NCBI GenBank assembly: GCA_011390435.1
Contig: JAABSK010000005.1
Location: forward strand, 1 to 32,956
Source: Desulfobacteraceae bacterium
Lineage (GTDB): Bacteria > Desulfobacterota > Desulfobacteria > Desulfobacterales > Desulfobacteraceae
Direction of reading: 5' to 3'
DNA length: 32,956 nt
Part shown: positions 17,004-24,403 of the stretch, in pieces
How positions within the stretch are numbered: the stretch's first letter is position 1
How the letters are laid out: each line of letters opens with the position of its first letter
The notes under the pieces: generated by a model
The model's input: only the letters and a program-made list of their open reading frames with translations
Told to the model about the DNA's origin: nothing
Databases searched by the model: none
Position numbers and translations under genes: made by a program

Positions 17004-17831
17004 ATGCTGACCAGTACATTCATCCATATCCCGGGAATCGGCAGCGCCACTGAGCAGAAACTATGGGCATCCCAGATTCTGGACTGGGAAGATGAAATCC
17101 ACCTGCCGCGGATGAAACTGGCAGAGGCAAAACAGAACAGTATCAAGGCCTTTCTACAGGAATCCCGGTGCCATCTGCAAAAAACAGATCCTGGATTTTT
17201 TGAAGCCCGCCTCCCAGCCAAACAGCATTTCAGGTTCTTCCCGGAATTCAGAAACACCTGTGCCTACCTGGACATTGAAACCACCGGCCTGGACAGTTCA
17301 GCCCAGATCACCACCATCGCCATTTACAACGGACAGCAGATCAAATATTTCATTCAGGGGGAAAACCTGCAGCACTTTCCTGATGAGCTGAAAAAATATT
17401 CGGTTTTAATCACCTACAACGGCCGGAGTTTTGATATTCCATTCATTGAAGACTATTTCAATATCACGTTACCCCACAGCCAGATTGATCTGCGCTATGT
17501 TCTTGCCGGGCTTGGATTCAAAGGCGGACTGAAGCGATGTGAAAAATCGCTGGGAATTGACAGAAAGGAACTGGATGGTGTTGACGGCTATTTTGCTGTT
17601 CTGCTCTGGCAGGAATACCGTCGAAGCAAAAACTTTCGGGCCCTTGAGACCCTTCTGGCCTACAACATTGAAGATGTCATTAATCTTGAAACCCTGATGA
17701 TCAAGGCATACAATCTGAACATTGAAAAAACCGTGTTTGCCGGATCATTGAACATCAAAACTGCTGACCGGCCTGCAAACCTGTTTGCACCGGACCACAA
17801 AACCATCCAGAAACTAAAACACGGCTATTAG
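17004..17831 (+). CDS. YprB-like ribonuclease H-fold (DEDDy) exonuclease
   Basis: A 275-residue protein with an RNase H-like 3'-5' exonuclease domain of the YprB type. The acidic residues are in place: YLDIETTGL (88-96; D90, E92), TYNGRSFDIPFI (138-149; D144) and AYNIEDVINL (219-228; Y220 and D224 forming Y-x3-D). A HxDLRYxL-like 'QIDLRYVL' and GLKRCEKSLGI block is typical of this subfamily. The first 80 residues include 'HIPGIGSATEQKLW', close to a helix-hairpin-helix loop, often seen in this family. Substrate (RNA or DNA) is not determined. It is a single gene, convergent with the selenoprotein gene and separated from it by a strong inverted repeat. Confidence 0.82.
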   Translation: MLTSTFIHIPGIGSATEQKLWASQILDWEDEIHLPRMKLAEAKQNSIKAFLQESRCHLQKTDPGFFEARLPAKQHFRFFPEFRNTCAYLDIETTGLDSSAQITTIAIYNGQQIKYFIQGENLQHFPDELKKYSVLITYNGRSFDIPFIEDYFNITLPHSQIDLRYVLAGLGFKGGLKRCEKSLGIDRKELDGVDGYFAVLLWQEYRRSKNFRALETLLAYNIEDVINLETLMIKAYNLNIEKTVFAGSLNIKTADRPANLFAPDHKTIQKLKHGY

Positions 17832-17873
17832 GCAGCACAGCAGATGCAACGTGCATGACATCTGCTGTACTGC
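17832..17873. terminator. Inverted repeat between convergent genes, probable bidirectional terminator
   Basis: The arms GCAGCACAGCAGATG (17832-17846) and CATCTGCTGTACTGC (17859-17873) pair over 14 of 15 positions around a 12-base loop. It starts one base after the exonuclease stop and ends 13 bases before the selenoprotein stop. On the + strand AAAATTTT follows rather than a clean U run, so it may need help or act mainly as an RNA-stabilising hairpin. Confidence 0.6.
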
Positions 17874-17886
17874 AAAATTTTGAATA

Positions 17887-18204
17887 TCAGTCTCCGCAAC
17901 CACCACCGGAGCCACAGCTGCCGCAACCACCACCGCCAAGGTCCATGTTGGAATCCAGCTGAAATCCCATTCCGGTAAAATCAACCTTGATATTTTCAGC
18001 CTGTTCCATGAATGATTTATCCACAACAAATGTCAATCCTTTGACATCAAAGGTATCATCTGAATCTTTAGGCTCATCCAGAGCCATTGCAAGTGAAGGA
18101 CCGCCTCAGCCGCCGGAATTCAGAAATATTCGGATCGGGCTGGGTTCTCTGCCCTGAAAATAGTCATCGATCTGCGTTTTTGCAGGATCTGTCAACTCAA
18201 TCAT
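17887..18204 (-). CDS. HesB/IscA-like selenoprotein (UGA read as selenocysteine)
   Basis: A 105-residue product if the in-frame TGA at 18106-18108 is read as selenocysteine at position 33. The ATG at 18204 has an AAGGAG 10 bases upstream. Codons before the TGA read MIELTDPAKTQIDDYF and later IRIFLNSGG; after it come GGPSLAMALDEP and KGLTFVVDKSFM, both classical HesB/IscA sequence. Sec33 replaces the first cysteine of the IscA metal-binding triad, and the C-terminus is a glycine/cysteine tail with CGSCG and a last CG (four cysteine-glycine-rich turns). IscA proteins bind Fe-S clusters or iron. HesB-like selenoproteins are a reported bacterial family. Simple ORF calling would give only a 66-residue fragment from the internal ATG at 18087. 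A near-consensus promoter lies upstream. The exact role of the Sec form is unknown. Confidence 0.9.
18071..18085 (-). promoter_or_regulatory. SECIS-like hairpin downstream of the UGA codon
   Basis: In the - strand message GGCUC and GAGCC form a perfect 5-bp stem around the loop UGGAU. The stem begins 21 bases after the UGA, within the distance used by bacterial SECIS elements for SelB binding, and the small loop contains guanines. The hairpin lies inside the coding region, as expected for bacteria. Confidence 0.65.
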
Positions 18205-18266
18205 TGTGTAACTCTCCTTATTCATTATTTATTTTTTCAGGACTTTTGTTTGACCTGAATGTCTTA

Positions 18267-18295
18267 ATTTTAATCACGTGTTCGATTCCTGTCAA
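18267..18295 (-). promoter_or_regulatory. Sigma-70-type promoter of the selenoprotein gene
   Basis: On the - strand, a perfect TTGACA (18290-18295) and TAAAAT (18267-18272) are separated by exactly 17 bases. The predicted start near 18260 gives a leader of about 55 bases before the AAGGAG and ATG. It is the best promoter match seen in the window. Confidence 0.7.
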
Positions 18296-18437
18296 TGTCA
18301 GATACACGCTTTTCCCTGAAATTTCACCTGTTTTTTTCATTCAGAACCGCAGGTGCCGGAAAAACACCGGAGGTCGACAGACACGGCAGCTGCTTTTCAT
18401 ATTGCACTTTGCCCGCTGAATATTGTACATATCTGTC

Positions 18438-19502
18438 ATGAAACTGTCTGTACCGTTCATACTGGATAAATCCTATGTGCATTTTTTAATCACGCAGCAA
18501 TCAGCGCTTGCCTCGGTCTATTTTTCTTTGCAGCAGTCACCGGTTCTGGATGCACGGATTCCCGCAACGCAGGCATCACTGGAACAGCTGATCAATGGGC
18601 TGAACCAGCTGGGCCCGGTAAAAAAATATCTTTTGCTCAATACCCGGTTTATCCATCCGGATCGCTATTTTGATCCAGTTTTTTTAAACCGGATTCTGGC
18701 CGTACTTGAAACCTTGCAGGCACAGACCGGGCTGACTGGAATTGTTTTTTCCGATGCCTATTTTTTAAACGCCCTGTCCAATGGGCAGCCGAAGGTGATT
18801 TCCCTTCTTGAGGCAATCCCCGGCATCAACTGCATGATTGATTCAATTCCAAAAGCCCTTTCGTTTTTAACGCTCATTGAATCCTCAGGATTCAGACCTC
18901 CTGGAAAATTGATTCTGGACCGATCCTTGAACCGGGATTTCAACACCCTGACACAGATAAAAGGACAGCTCCAGAAAAGAGACAGCTCTGTTACCATCGA
19001 GCTGATGGCCAATGAAGGCTGCCTGCTTCAATGCCCTTTCAAACTGGCGCATGATGCCCATATTTCATATTCCAATCTCAATCCCGGCATGGAAAGCACG
19101 CTTAAAATAAACAGATCCTTTGGATGCCATCACTGGTTTTATACCCATCCCCAAACAGTCCTGGCATCTCCGTTTATCCGCCCGGAAGACGTGGGTGCCT
19201 ATGACTCAATTGCAGATACACTGAAACTCTGCGGCAGGACGCTGGGACCCGGTTTTTTGATCCGATGCATCCAGGCCTTTATTCATCAGTCGTACACCGG
19301 GAATCTTTTGGATCTTCTGGATGCCACCCACTGGCTTTCAGATCTGTACCACATTGATAATGCAAAACTGGGGCCTGATTTTTTAAATACCCTAGCCCAC
19401 TGTACAAAGGATTGCAGACATTGTAAGATATGCGAAACGTTTTTCTCGACAGTAGCGGTCAAAACACCAATAGGACTCAAAAACTACAAGGATTATCTAT
19501 GA
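18438..19502 (+). CDS. U32-like TIM-barrel protein with cysteine clusters
   Basis: A 354-residue protein not firmly recognised. It looks like a relative of the peptidase U32/UbiU-UbiV group: a barrel-like alternation of strands and helices, a LNRDF turn (164-168) as in U32 proteins, then [14 protein letters not shown] (188-201) and a further cysteine at 230. The C-terminus has a C-x3-C-x2-C-x2-C group (C322, C326, C329, C332), suggesting a [4Fe-4S] cluster. The block SPFIRPEDV (244-252) also fits U32-like families. A TTG five codons earlier is possible, but the ATG at 18438 gives the natural start; neither has a good ribosome site. It overlaps galE by 4 bases, so it is probably co-transcribed with it. 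Function unknown. Confidence 0.65.
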   Translation: MKLSVPFILDKSYVHFLITQQSALASVYFSLQQSPVLDARIPATQASLEQLINGLNQLGPVKKYLLLNTRFIHPDRYFDPVFLNRILAVLETLQAQTGLTGIVFSDAYFLNALSNGQPKVISLLEAIPGINCMIDSIPKALSFLTLIESSGFRPPGKLILDRSLNRDFNTLTQIKGQLQKRDSSVTIELMANEGCLLQCPFKLAHDAHISYSNLNPGMESTLKINRSFGCHHWFYTHPQTVLASPFIRPEDVGAYDSIADTLKLCGRTLGPGFLIRCIQAFIHQSYTGNLLDLLDATHWLSDLYHIDNAKLGPDFLNTLAHCTKDCRHCKICETFFSTVAVKTPIGLKNYKDYL

Positions 19503-20527
19503 AAATACTGGTAACAGGCGGTGCCGGGTATATTGGTTCCCATACCTGTATTGAGCTTTTGAATACCGGCTATGACGTGGTTGTTCTGGACAATTTGTGC
19601 AACAGCTTTAAAGAATCGTTAAACCGGGTGGAACAGATCACCGGAAAATCGCTTGATTTCTATGAAACAGACCTTCTGGACAAGGAAGGAATCCGCCAGA
19701 TTTTTACAACTCATGACATTGACGCAGTGATTCATTTTGCAGGGCTCAAAGCAGTGGGAGAATCTGTATCCATTCCCCTTAAATATTTTCACAACAACAT
19801 CACCGGCACCCTGAACCTTCTCGAGGTCATGGCGACACACCATGTCAAAACCCTTGTTTTCTCATCATCTGCAACCGTCTACGGGGACCCGGCCACTCTT
19901 CCCATTACCGAGGATTTTCCGCTGTCCGTAACCAATCCCTATGGCCGAACAAAGCTGATGATCGAAGAAATCCTCAAGGATCTTTACGTTTCTGATCCCG
20001 CATGGAACATTGCCCTGCTCAGGTATTTCAATCCTGTGGGTGCCCACAGCAGCGGCCGGATTGGTGAAGATCCCTTTGATATTCCCAACAATCTGATTCC
20101 CTATATCGCCCAGGTCGCTATCGGCCGCCTTGACCAGGTCAATGTGTTTGGAAATGATTACAACACCCCGGACGGCACCGGTGTCAGGGATTATATCCAT
20201 GTGGTGGATCTGGCCATCGGCCACATCAAAACCCTTCCCAAGCTGTTTGAACGTCCCGGAATCGTGATTTACAATCTTGGCACCGGACAGGGATATTCGG
20301 TGCTGGACATGATCCGCGGATTTGAAATCGCCACCGGAAAAACCATTCCCTACACCATCACCCAGCGCAGGCCCGGTGATATTGCCGCCTGCTGGGCAGA
20401 TCCTGAAAAAGCCCGGACAGAACTTGGGTGGCAGGCCCAAAAAACCCTTGATCAGATGTGTGCAGATACCTGGCGATGGCAGAAAAACAACCCCAATGGC
20501 TACCGCAGTCTCGATCCGGAGAAATAA
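19499..20527 (+). CDS. galE: UDP-glucose 4-epimerase
   Basis: A 342-residue extended short-chain dehydrogenase that interconverts UDP-glucose and UDP-galactose (or the N-acetyl forms). The NAD-binding [15 protein letters not shown] opens the protein; [25 protein letters not shown] and the YGRTK catalytic pair follow, then [10 protein letters not shown] and the [14 protein letters not shown] block typical of GalE. The frame is open 23 codons further upstream, but the ATG at 19499 is chosen. It sits 6-7 bases after an AAGGA, overlaps the upstream stop by 4 bases and starts the conserved fold. It could supply UDP-galactose to the LPS galactosyltransferase-like enzyme in this window. Confidence 0.93.
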   Translation: MKILVTGGAGYIGSHTCIELLNTGYDVVVLDNLCNSFKESLNRVEQITGKSLDFYETDLLDKEGIRQIFTTHDIDAVIHFAGLKAVGESVSIPLKYFHNNITGTLNLLEVMATHHVKTLVFSSSATVYGDPATLPITEDFPLSVTNPYGRTKLMIEEILKDLYVSDPAWNIALLRYFNPVGAHSSGRIGEDPFDIPNNLIPYIAQVAIGRLDQVNVFGNDYNTPDGTGVRDYIHVVDLAIGHIKTLPKLFERPGIVIYNLGTGQGYSVLDMIRGFEIATGKTIPYTITQRRPGDIAACWADPEKARTELGWQAQKTLDQMCADTWRWQKNNPNGYRSLDPEK

Positions 20528-20529
20528 CC

Positions 20530-22152
20530 ATGGACGGGTATCTTCCCTCTTTAAAGAACTGCATTAAAACCGGAAAGACAGGAGCAGCGAAAAGCCTGCT
20601 AAAAGACCTTGGGCAACGGCACCCGACTGAAAAACAGTCTGTACTCCAGATACTGGCCCTGGCGCCAGACAAAATCGCGTATGACCTGCTGTACTTTCTG
20701 ACTCGAAAGGACAACCTGGACGCGGAAATCGCATCCCGCCTGGTCCAGATCGTCATCGACCGGGCCCATCTGAACTACAGCTTTGTTTTGATTCTGTTTG
20801 ACAATGCATCCAGAGAAATCATCCTGACCACCATTCCACTGCTCAGGCACATCCTGGTAAACGAAACTGACAAAACGCTTCTGAACAGCATTATCCGGAT
20901 ATCGGGAAAAATGAAACTTGAATCCTTAACCAGTGATATTGCTGAATTTATCTTTTACGATGACGTGGTGCTCAAACAGGAAACCATTAAGGCCCTGGAG
21001 AGAATCGGCACTGCAACCGCCATGGAAAATCTCGAACAGGCAGCAAAAACAGAAAAATGTGACCAAAGCATTCTGGACGCCATTGAAGTGCTCAAAGCCA
21101 GAACAGCAGATAAAGTAAAAACAGCAGCAACAGAAAAAAAGCGATCCGGTGCGGCTCAAGTGGAACAGATCGAACAGCTGGCGGCAAAAGATCCAGACAA
21201 GCGGTTTGATGCACTGCTGGCACTTTCAGAAGACCCGGATGCTGTGTCCACAGCCCTGTCCATTTACAGGGACACCCCAAACCCGGACCTGATCATCAAC
21301 TTGATGCGTCTGGTTTCACAGACCATTCCCATAAAAGCCGTCAATGACATCTTTTCCATCATCACCCGGAAAAAAACCGACCCGGCTGTCCGTTTCGCCG
21401 CCTATGACGCCCTTGGAGCCTTTCCTGAACTTGAATCAGCAGCAGCAGTTATCCAGGGGGTATCTGATACCGCCATGTTTGTCAGAATGGCTGCTGTCAA
21501 GGCACTGGATAAAAACCTGTCTGATTTTGTATGTGCTGAGATTAAAAACCGGATCGAATCCGGAACCAAAAAAGGGGAAATCCTGGCACAGACCATTCTG
21601 GATGCCCAGGCCCGGCATTTGATCGAATATCTGATGATATCTGATACCTTTTCATACATGGCATCCAATTATCTTGTTAAACATGCGCCAGAACCGGTTC
21701 TGGACACCTTTATCAGCATTCTTGAAAAACGGAATCTGAAATCAACCGCCAGAAAATATCGGGATATCAAGGCTGGGAAGCCCGCTGGGAACACCCGGCA
21801 GGCAATTGTGATCAGCCCGTCAGCAGCCACACGAAGTGTATACAGCACATTGATCGCATCCTGTGGATTTTCAAGCCTGACCTTTAAAAAAGCTCAGCAC
21901 GCATTTGAAACAATGATGACTGCGCCGCCCGACCTGGTCATCTGTGACCTTTTTTTGCATCAGATGACCGGGCTGACCTTTACCAGGGAAATCCGGGGGC
22001 TGTATCCGGCTGGTGACCTTCCAGTGGTTATCTCCTGCCTGCAGAAAACCCTTGACAGTGCCGTGATGAAAAAGCATGCAGAGCAAGCCGGTGCCACTGC
22101 TTTTTGTGAATTTCCCCCTAAAATATCCCAGATCCGGGCCTGGATGGGATAA
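20530..22152 (+). CDS. HEAT-repeat protein with C-terminal degenerate receiver domain
   Basis: A 540-residue cytosolic protein. The ATG at 20530 has GGAG 8 bases upstream; an open frame extends earlier only inside galE. Residues 1-190 and about 215-410 are pairs of short amphipathic helices of HEAT type, for example 'DVVLKQETIKALERIG' and 'DPAVRFAAYDALGAFPE', separated by a charged linker rich in K, A and E. Residues 424-540 look like a response-regulator receiver: IVISPSAATRSVY, DLVICDLFLHQMTGL with an aspartate at 473, and DLPVVISCL. The usual N-terminal acid pair is replaced by SP and the conserved lysine near the end is not evident, so phosphorylation is doubtful. It lies 2 bases after galE and 11 bases before the ATP-grasp gene. 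No partner kinase is nearby. Confidence 0.7.
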   Translation: MDGYLPSLKNCIKTGKTGAAKSLLKDLGQRHPTEKQSVLQILALAPDKIAYDLLYFLTRKDNLDAEIASRLVQIVIDRAHLNYSFVLILFDNASREIILTTIPLLRHILVNETDKTLLNSIIRISGKMKLESLTSDIAEFIFYDDVVLKQETIKALERIGTATAMENLEQAAKTEKCDQSILDAIEVLKARTADKVKTAATEKKRSGAAQVEQIEQLAAKDPDKRFDALLALSEDPDAVSTALSIYRDTPNPDLIINLMRLVSQTIPIKAVNDIFSIITRKKTDPAVRFAAYDALGAFPELESAAAVIQGVSDTAMFVRMAAVKALDKNLSDFVCAEIKNRIESGTKKGEILAQTILDAQARHLIEYLMISDTFSYMASNYLVKHAPEPVLDTFISILEKRNLKSTARKYRDIKAGKPAGNTRQAIVISPSAATRSVYSTLIASCGFSSLTFKKAQHAFETMMTAPPDLVICDLFLHQMTGLTFTREIRGLYPAGDLPVVISCLQKTLDSAVMKKHAEQAGATAFCEFPPKISQIRAWMG

Positions 22153-22163
22153 GCGCCTTTCCC

Positions 22164-22943
22164 ATGAAACCTTTTCCCATTGCCCTTGGTGCACGGCTCC
22201 AGTCCATCCCCGGCATCAATACCATTGGATTTAAGCCCAATTTCCAGGATTACACCTGTCAGGAACAAAAAATGATTCTAACGGCAGATACAATCTATTT
22301 TCCCACTGCATTTTATGCGGGCCTGTTCCATGCATCCGGGAAAAAAATTTTTCCCAGCTTTCATACCTATACATTTGCCCTGGATAAAATCAAACAGACC
22401 ACCATGTTCAATCTTCTGGGGATTCCCCATCCGCGGACCGCATTTTTTTTCGGAAAAAAACAAAAACAGACCATTTTGCACCATTTTGATTTTCCGTTTA
22501 TTGCCAAAATCCCCAGAGGGTCTGCAAAAGGCAGCGGTGTTTACCTAATCCAGACAGCAGACGATCTGGCAGCAGTGACTGCAGGCACTTCTCCTGCATA
22601 TATTCAGGAATACCTCCCCATTGACCGGGATATGCGTATTGTGATCATCGGCAGCGAAATCCGCCTTGCCTACTGGCGAATCGCCCGGGAAGACACGTTC
22701 AAAACCAACCTGTCCCAGGGAGGAACCATCAGTTTTGACCCCCTGCCCAGTGCTGCACTGGAACTTGCCCTGTCCACCGCCGTCAGATGCGGCTGGAATG
22801 ATGTGGGGATCGATATCATCTCTCACAACCACCAATACTATGTGCTGGAAGGTAATATGAAGTACGGCACAAAGGGATTTGAAAAAGCAGGAATCAACTA
22901 CAAACAGATGCTGGCCGATCTGATCCTCTCAGAAGCGGTATAA
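22164..22943 (+). CDS. RimK-like ATP-grasp ligase
   Basis: A 259-residue ATP-grasp enzyme of the RimK/glutathione-synthetase-like fold, which joins a carboxylate to an amine or thiol through an acyl-phosphate. Visible features are FIAKIPRGSAKGSGV (112-126) with the ATP-binding lysine, IQEYLPIDRDMRIVIIG (147-163) with the RimK-type RD-x-R, then DVGIDII (213-219) and YVLEGNMKYGTKGF (226-239), which holds the last metal-binding E and N. The first 80 residues form a short substrate-binding domain without a recognised signature. Acceptor and donor are unknown; amino-acid tailing of a protein or cofactor is the family precedent. Its position 11 bases after the HEAT/receiver gene suggests the two act together. 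The ribosome site is weak. Confidence 0.75.
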   Translation: MKPFPIALGARLQSIPGINTIGFKPNFQDYTCQEQKMILTADTIYFPTAFYAGLFHASGKKIFPSFHTYTFALDKIKQTTMFNLLGIPHPRTAFFFGKKQKQTILHHFDFPFIAKIPRGSAKGSGVYLIQTADDLAAVTAGTSPAYIQEYLPIDRDMRIVIIGSEIRLAYWRIAREDTFKTNLSQGGTISFDPLPSAALELALSTAVRCGWNDVGIDIISHNHQYYVLEGNMKYGTKGFEKAGINYKQMLADLILSEAV

Positions 22944-22945
22944 CC

Positions 22946-23479
22946 TCAAAGGAGACCGGCATCTGCCTCATCTTCCTCCCACTCCTGGAGATACTCCTGG
23001 ATCATTGCAGATGCGGATGCGCCCTGAGGTTTTAACAGGCAATACCCCATCTTTTCGATTTCCCCTTCCAGGCCATGGAAAAACGCCTGCTCCACACTGA
23101 CGGAATCCGGGGTGATGCCATCGGATACAAGGGCTGAAATGACAGCCTGGGTCAAGTGCCCTTCTGGAACAAACAAGTCACTGACACAGGCATTCCATTC
23201 TTCGGGGAACGGGATGATTTTCCAGGGACTCAGGGCTTCCGGCCTTAAAATCTTGTTGCTTTTCGGATTAAACGGCGCTTTTACAACTTTCATCTTTTTG
23301 TGATCAAACCCCATCAAAGATTTCAACACCTGGGTCAGGTCATCTGAAAAAATCCATTCCTCCGGCTCGAGCAGAACCGGTGGAAATTCATTGCTGGTAA
23401 GGGCATATCGAAACGGTCCCTTTTCTTTCCAGAATTTTTTAAACGCGATCGAACTGACCAGAATCTCTCTGAAAACCAT
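22946..23479 (-). CDS. Hypothetical protein, 177 residues
   Basis: Not recognised. The ATG at 23479 has a clear AAGGGG 8 bases upstream; a TTG seven codons earlier is less likely because it precedes that site. The protein is soluble and acidic at the C-terminus (EWEEDEAD near the end). It contains several aromatic/proline turns such as 'FPPVLLEPEEWIF' and 'SPWKIIPFPEEW' and no membrane segment or known catalytic motif. It converges with the ATP-grasp gene, only 2 bases apart, and is divergent from the dehydrogenase gene. The good ribosome site and codon pattern support a real gene. Confidence 0.6.
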   Translation of the reverse strand: MVFREILVSSIAFKKFWKEKGPFRYALTSNEFPPVLLEPEEWIFSDDLTQVLKSLMGFDHKKMKVVKAPFNPKSNKILRPEALSPWKIIPFPEEWNACVSDLFVPEGHLTQAVISALVSDGITPDSVSVEQAFFHGLEGEIEKMGYCLLKPQGASASAMIQEYLQEWEEDEADAGLL

Positions 23480-23633
23480 TTTTCTTCCCCTTTTTCCCAA
23501 AAAAACCGCGTATGGGTTCTTTAAGCAGATTCTTTTTTACAAATCAACCATAAATCCTGTTTCCATTCCCCTGTTTTTCCGGTATGTCAAAAAAGGGGAC
23601 AACTCATGACAACCCGCAACCAAAGGAGAGACG

Positions 23634-24389
23634 ATGATGTTGAAAGGAAAAGTTGCCTGGATTACCGGCGCAGGAACCGGCATTGGGCTGGCCGGAGCAA
23701 AATCACTGGCAGAGGCCGGCGCAACTGTTGTGATGTCCGGCCGACGGAAAAAAGTTTTAGATGAAGCTGCCGCCGCCATCTCAACTGCTGGCTCCACCAT
23801 TACGGTTCACCCGCTGGATGTAACCGATGCCAAGGCCGTTCAAATGGCTGCTGAAACCATTATCCAGCAGCATGGCCAAATCGATATCCTGGTTAACAAT
23901 GCCGGCATCAATACGCCGAACCGGTTTTACAAGGATCAGACCATTGACGGATGGAACCAGGTGGTCCGCATCAATCTGGACGGTACGTTCTACTGCATCA
24001 AAGCGGTACTGGATCATATGCGCAAACAAAAAGAGGGGCTTATCATCAATGTTGCCTCCTGGGCAGGGGTATACAATGCCGCCATTGTGGGACCGGCATA
24101 TAACGGTACCAAACATGCGGTGGTATCGATTACGGAAACATTGAATATGGAAGAGTGCCAAAACAATATCCGGGCCTGTGCCATCTGCCCTGGAGAAGTC
24201 AACACACCGATAATGGACAGCCGGCCAGTACCACCGCCGGCAGCAGACCGGAAAGCCATGCTGCAGCCGGAAGATCTGGGAAAAGCGATCTGCTGGGTCG
24301 CCCAACAGCCGCCCCATGTGTGCATCAACCAGATGATCATCAGCCCCACATGGAATCGCCTGTATGTCGGCTCGATTGAAAAACCGTAA
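23634..24389 (+). CDS. Short-chain dehydrogenase/reductase
   Basis: A 251-residue classical SDR using NAD(P)H. The cofactor loop is TGAGTGIG (11-18), and GRR at 36-38 after the second strand suggests NADP(H) preference. NNAG is at 88-91 and the catalytic triad is S142, Y156 and K160 (Y-N-G-T-K). The C-terminal ICPGEVNTPI matches the family's PG motif. AAAGGAG lies 5 bases upstream of the first of two adjacent ATGs. The substrate cannot be predicted; fatty-acyl, alcohol and sugar substrates are all possible. It stands alone, 154 bases from its divergent neighbour and converging with the radical SAM gene. Confidence 0.85.
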   Translation: MMLKGKVAWITGAGTGIGLAGAKSLAEAGATVVMSGRRKKVLDEAAAAISTAGSTITVHPLDVTDAKAVQMAAETIIQQHGQIDILVNNAGINTPNRFYKDQTIDGWNQVVRINLDGTFYCIKAVLDHMRKQKEGLIINVASWAGVYNAAIVGPAYNGTKHAVVSITETLNMEECQNNIRACAICPGEVNTPIMDSRPVPPPAADRKAMLQPEDLGKAICWVAQQPPHVCINQMIISPTWNRLYVGSIEKP

Positions 24390-24403
24390 CCCTGAATGTT
24401 TTA

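Noticed and set aside
18087..18419. 110-codon + strand open frame opposite the selenoprotein start
   Set aside because: It covers the selenoprotein promoter and 5' end in antisense and has no family features.
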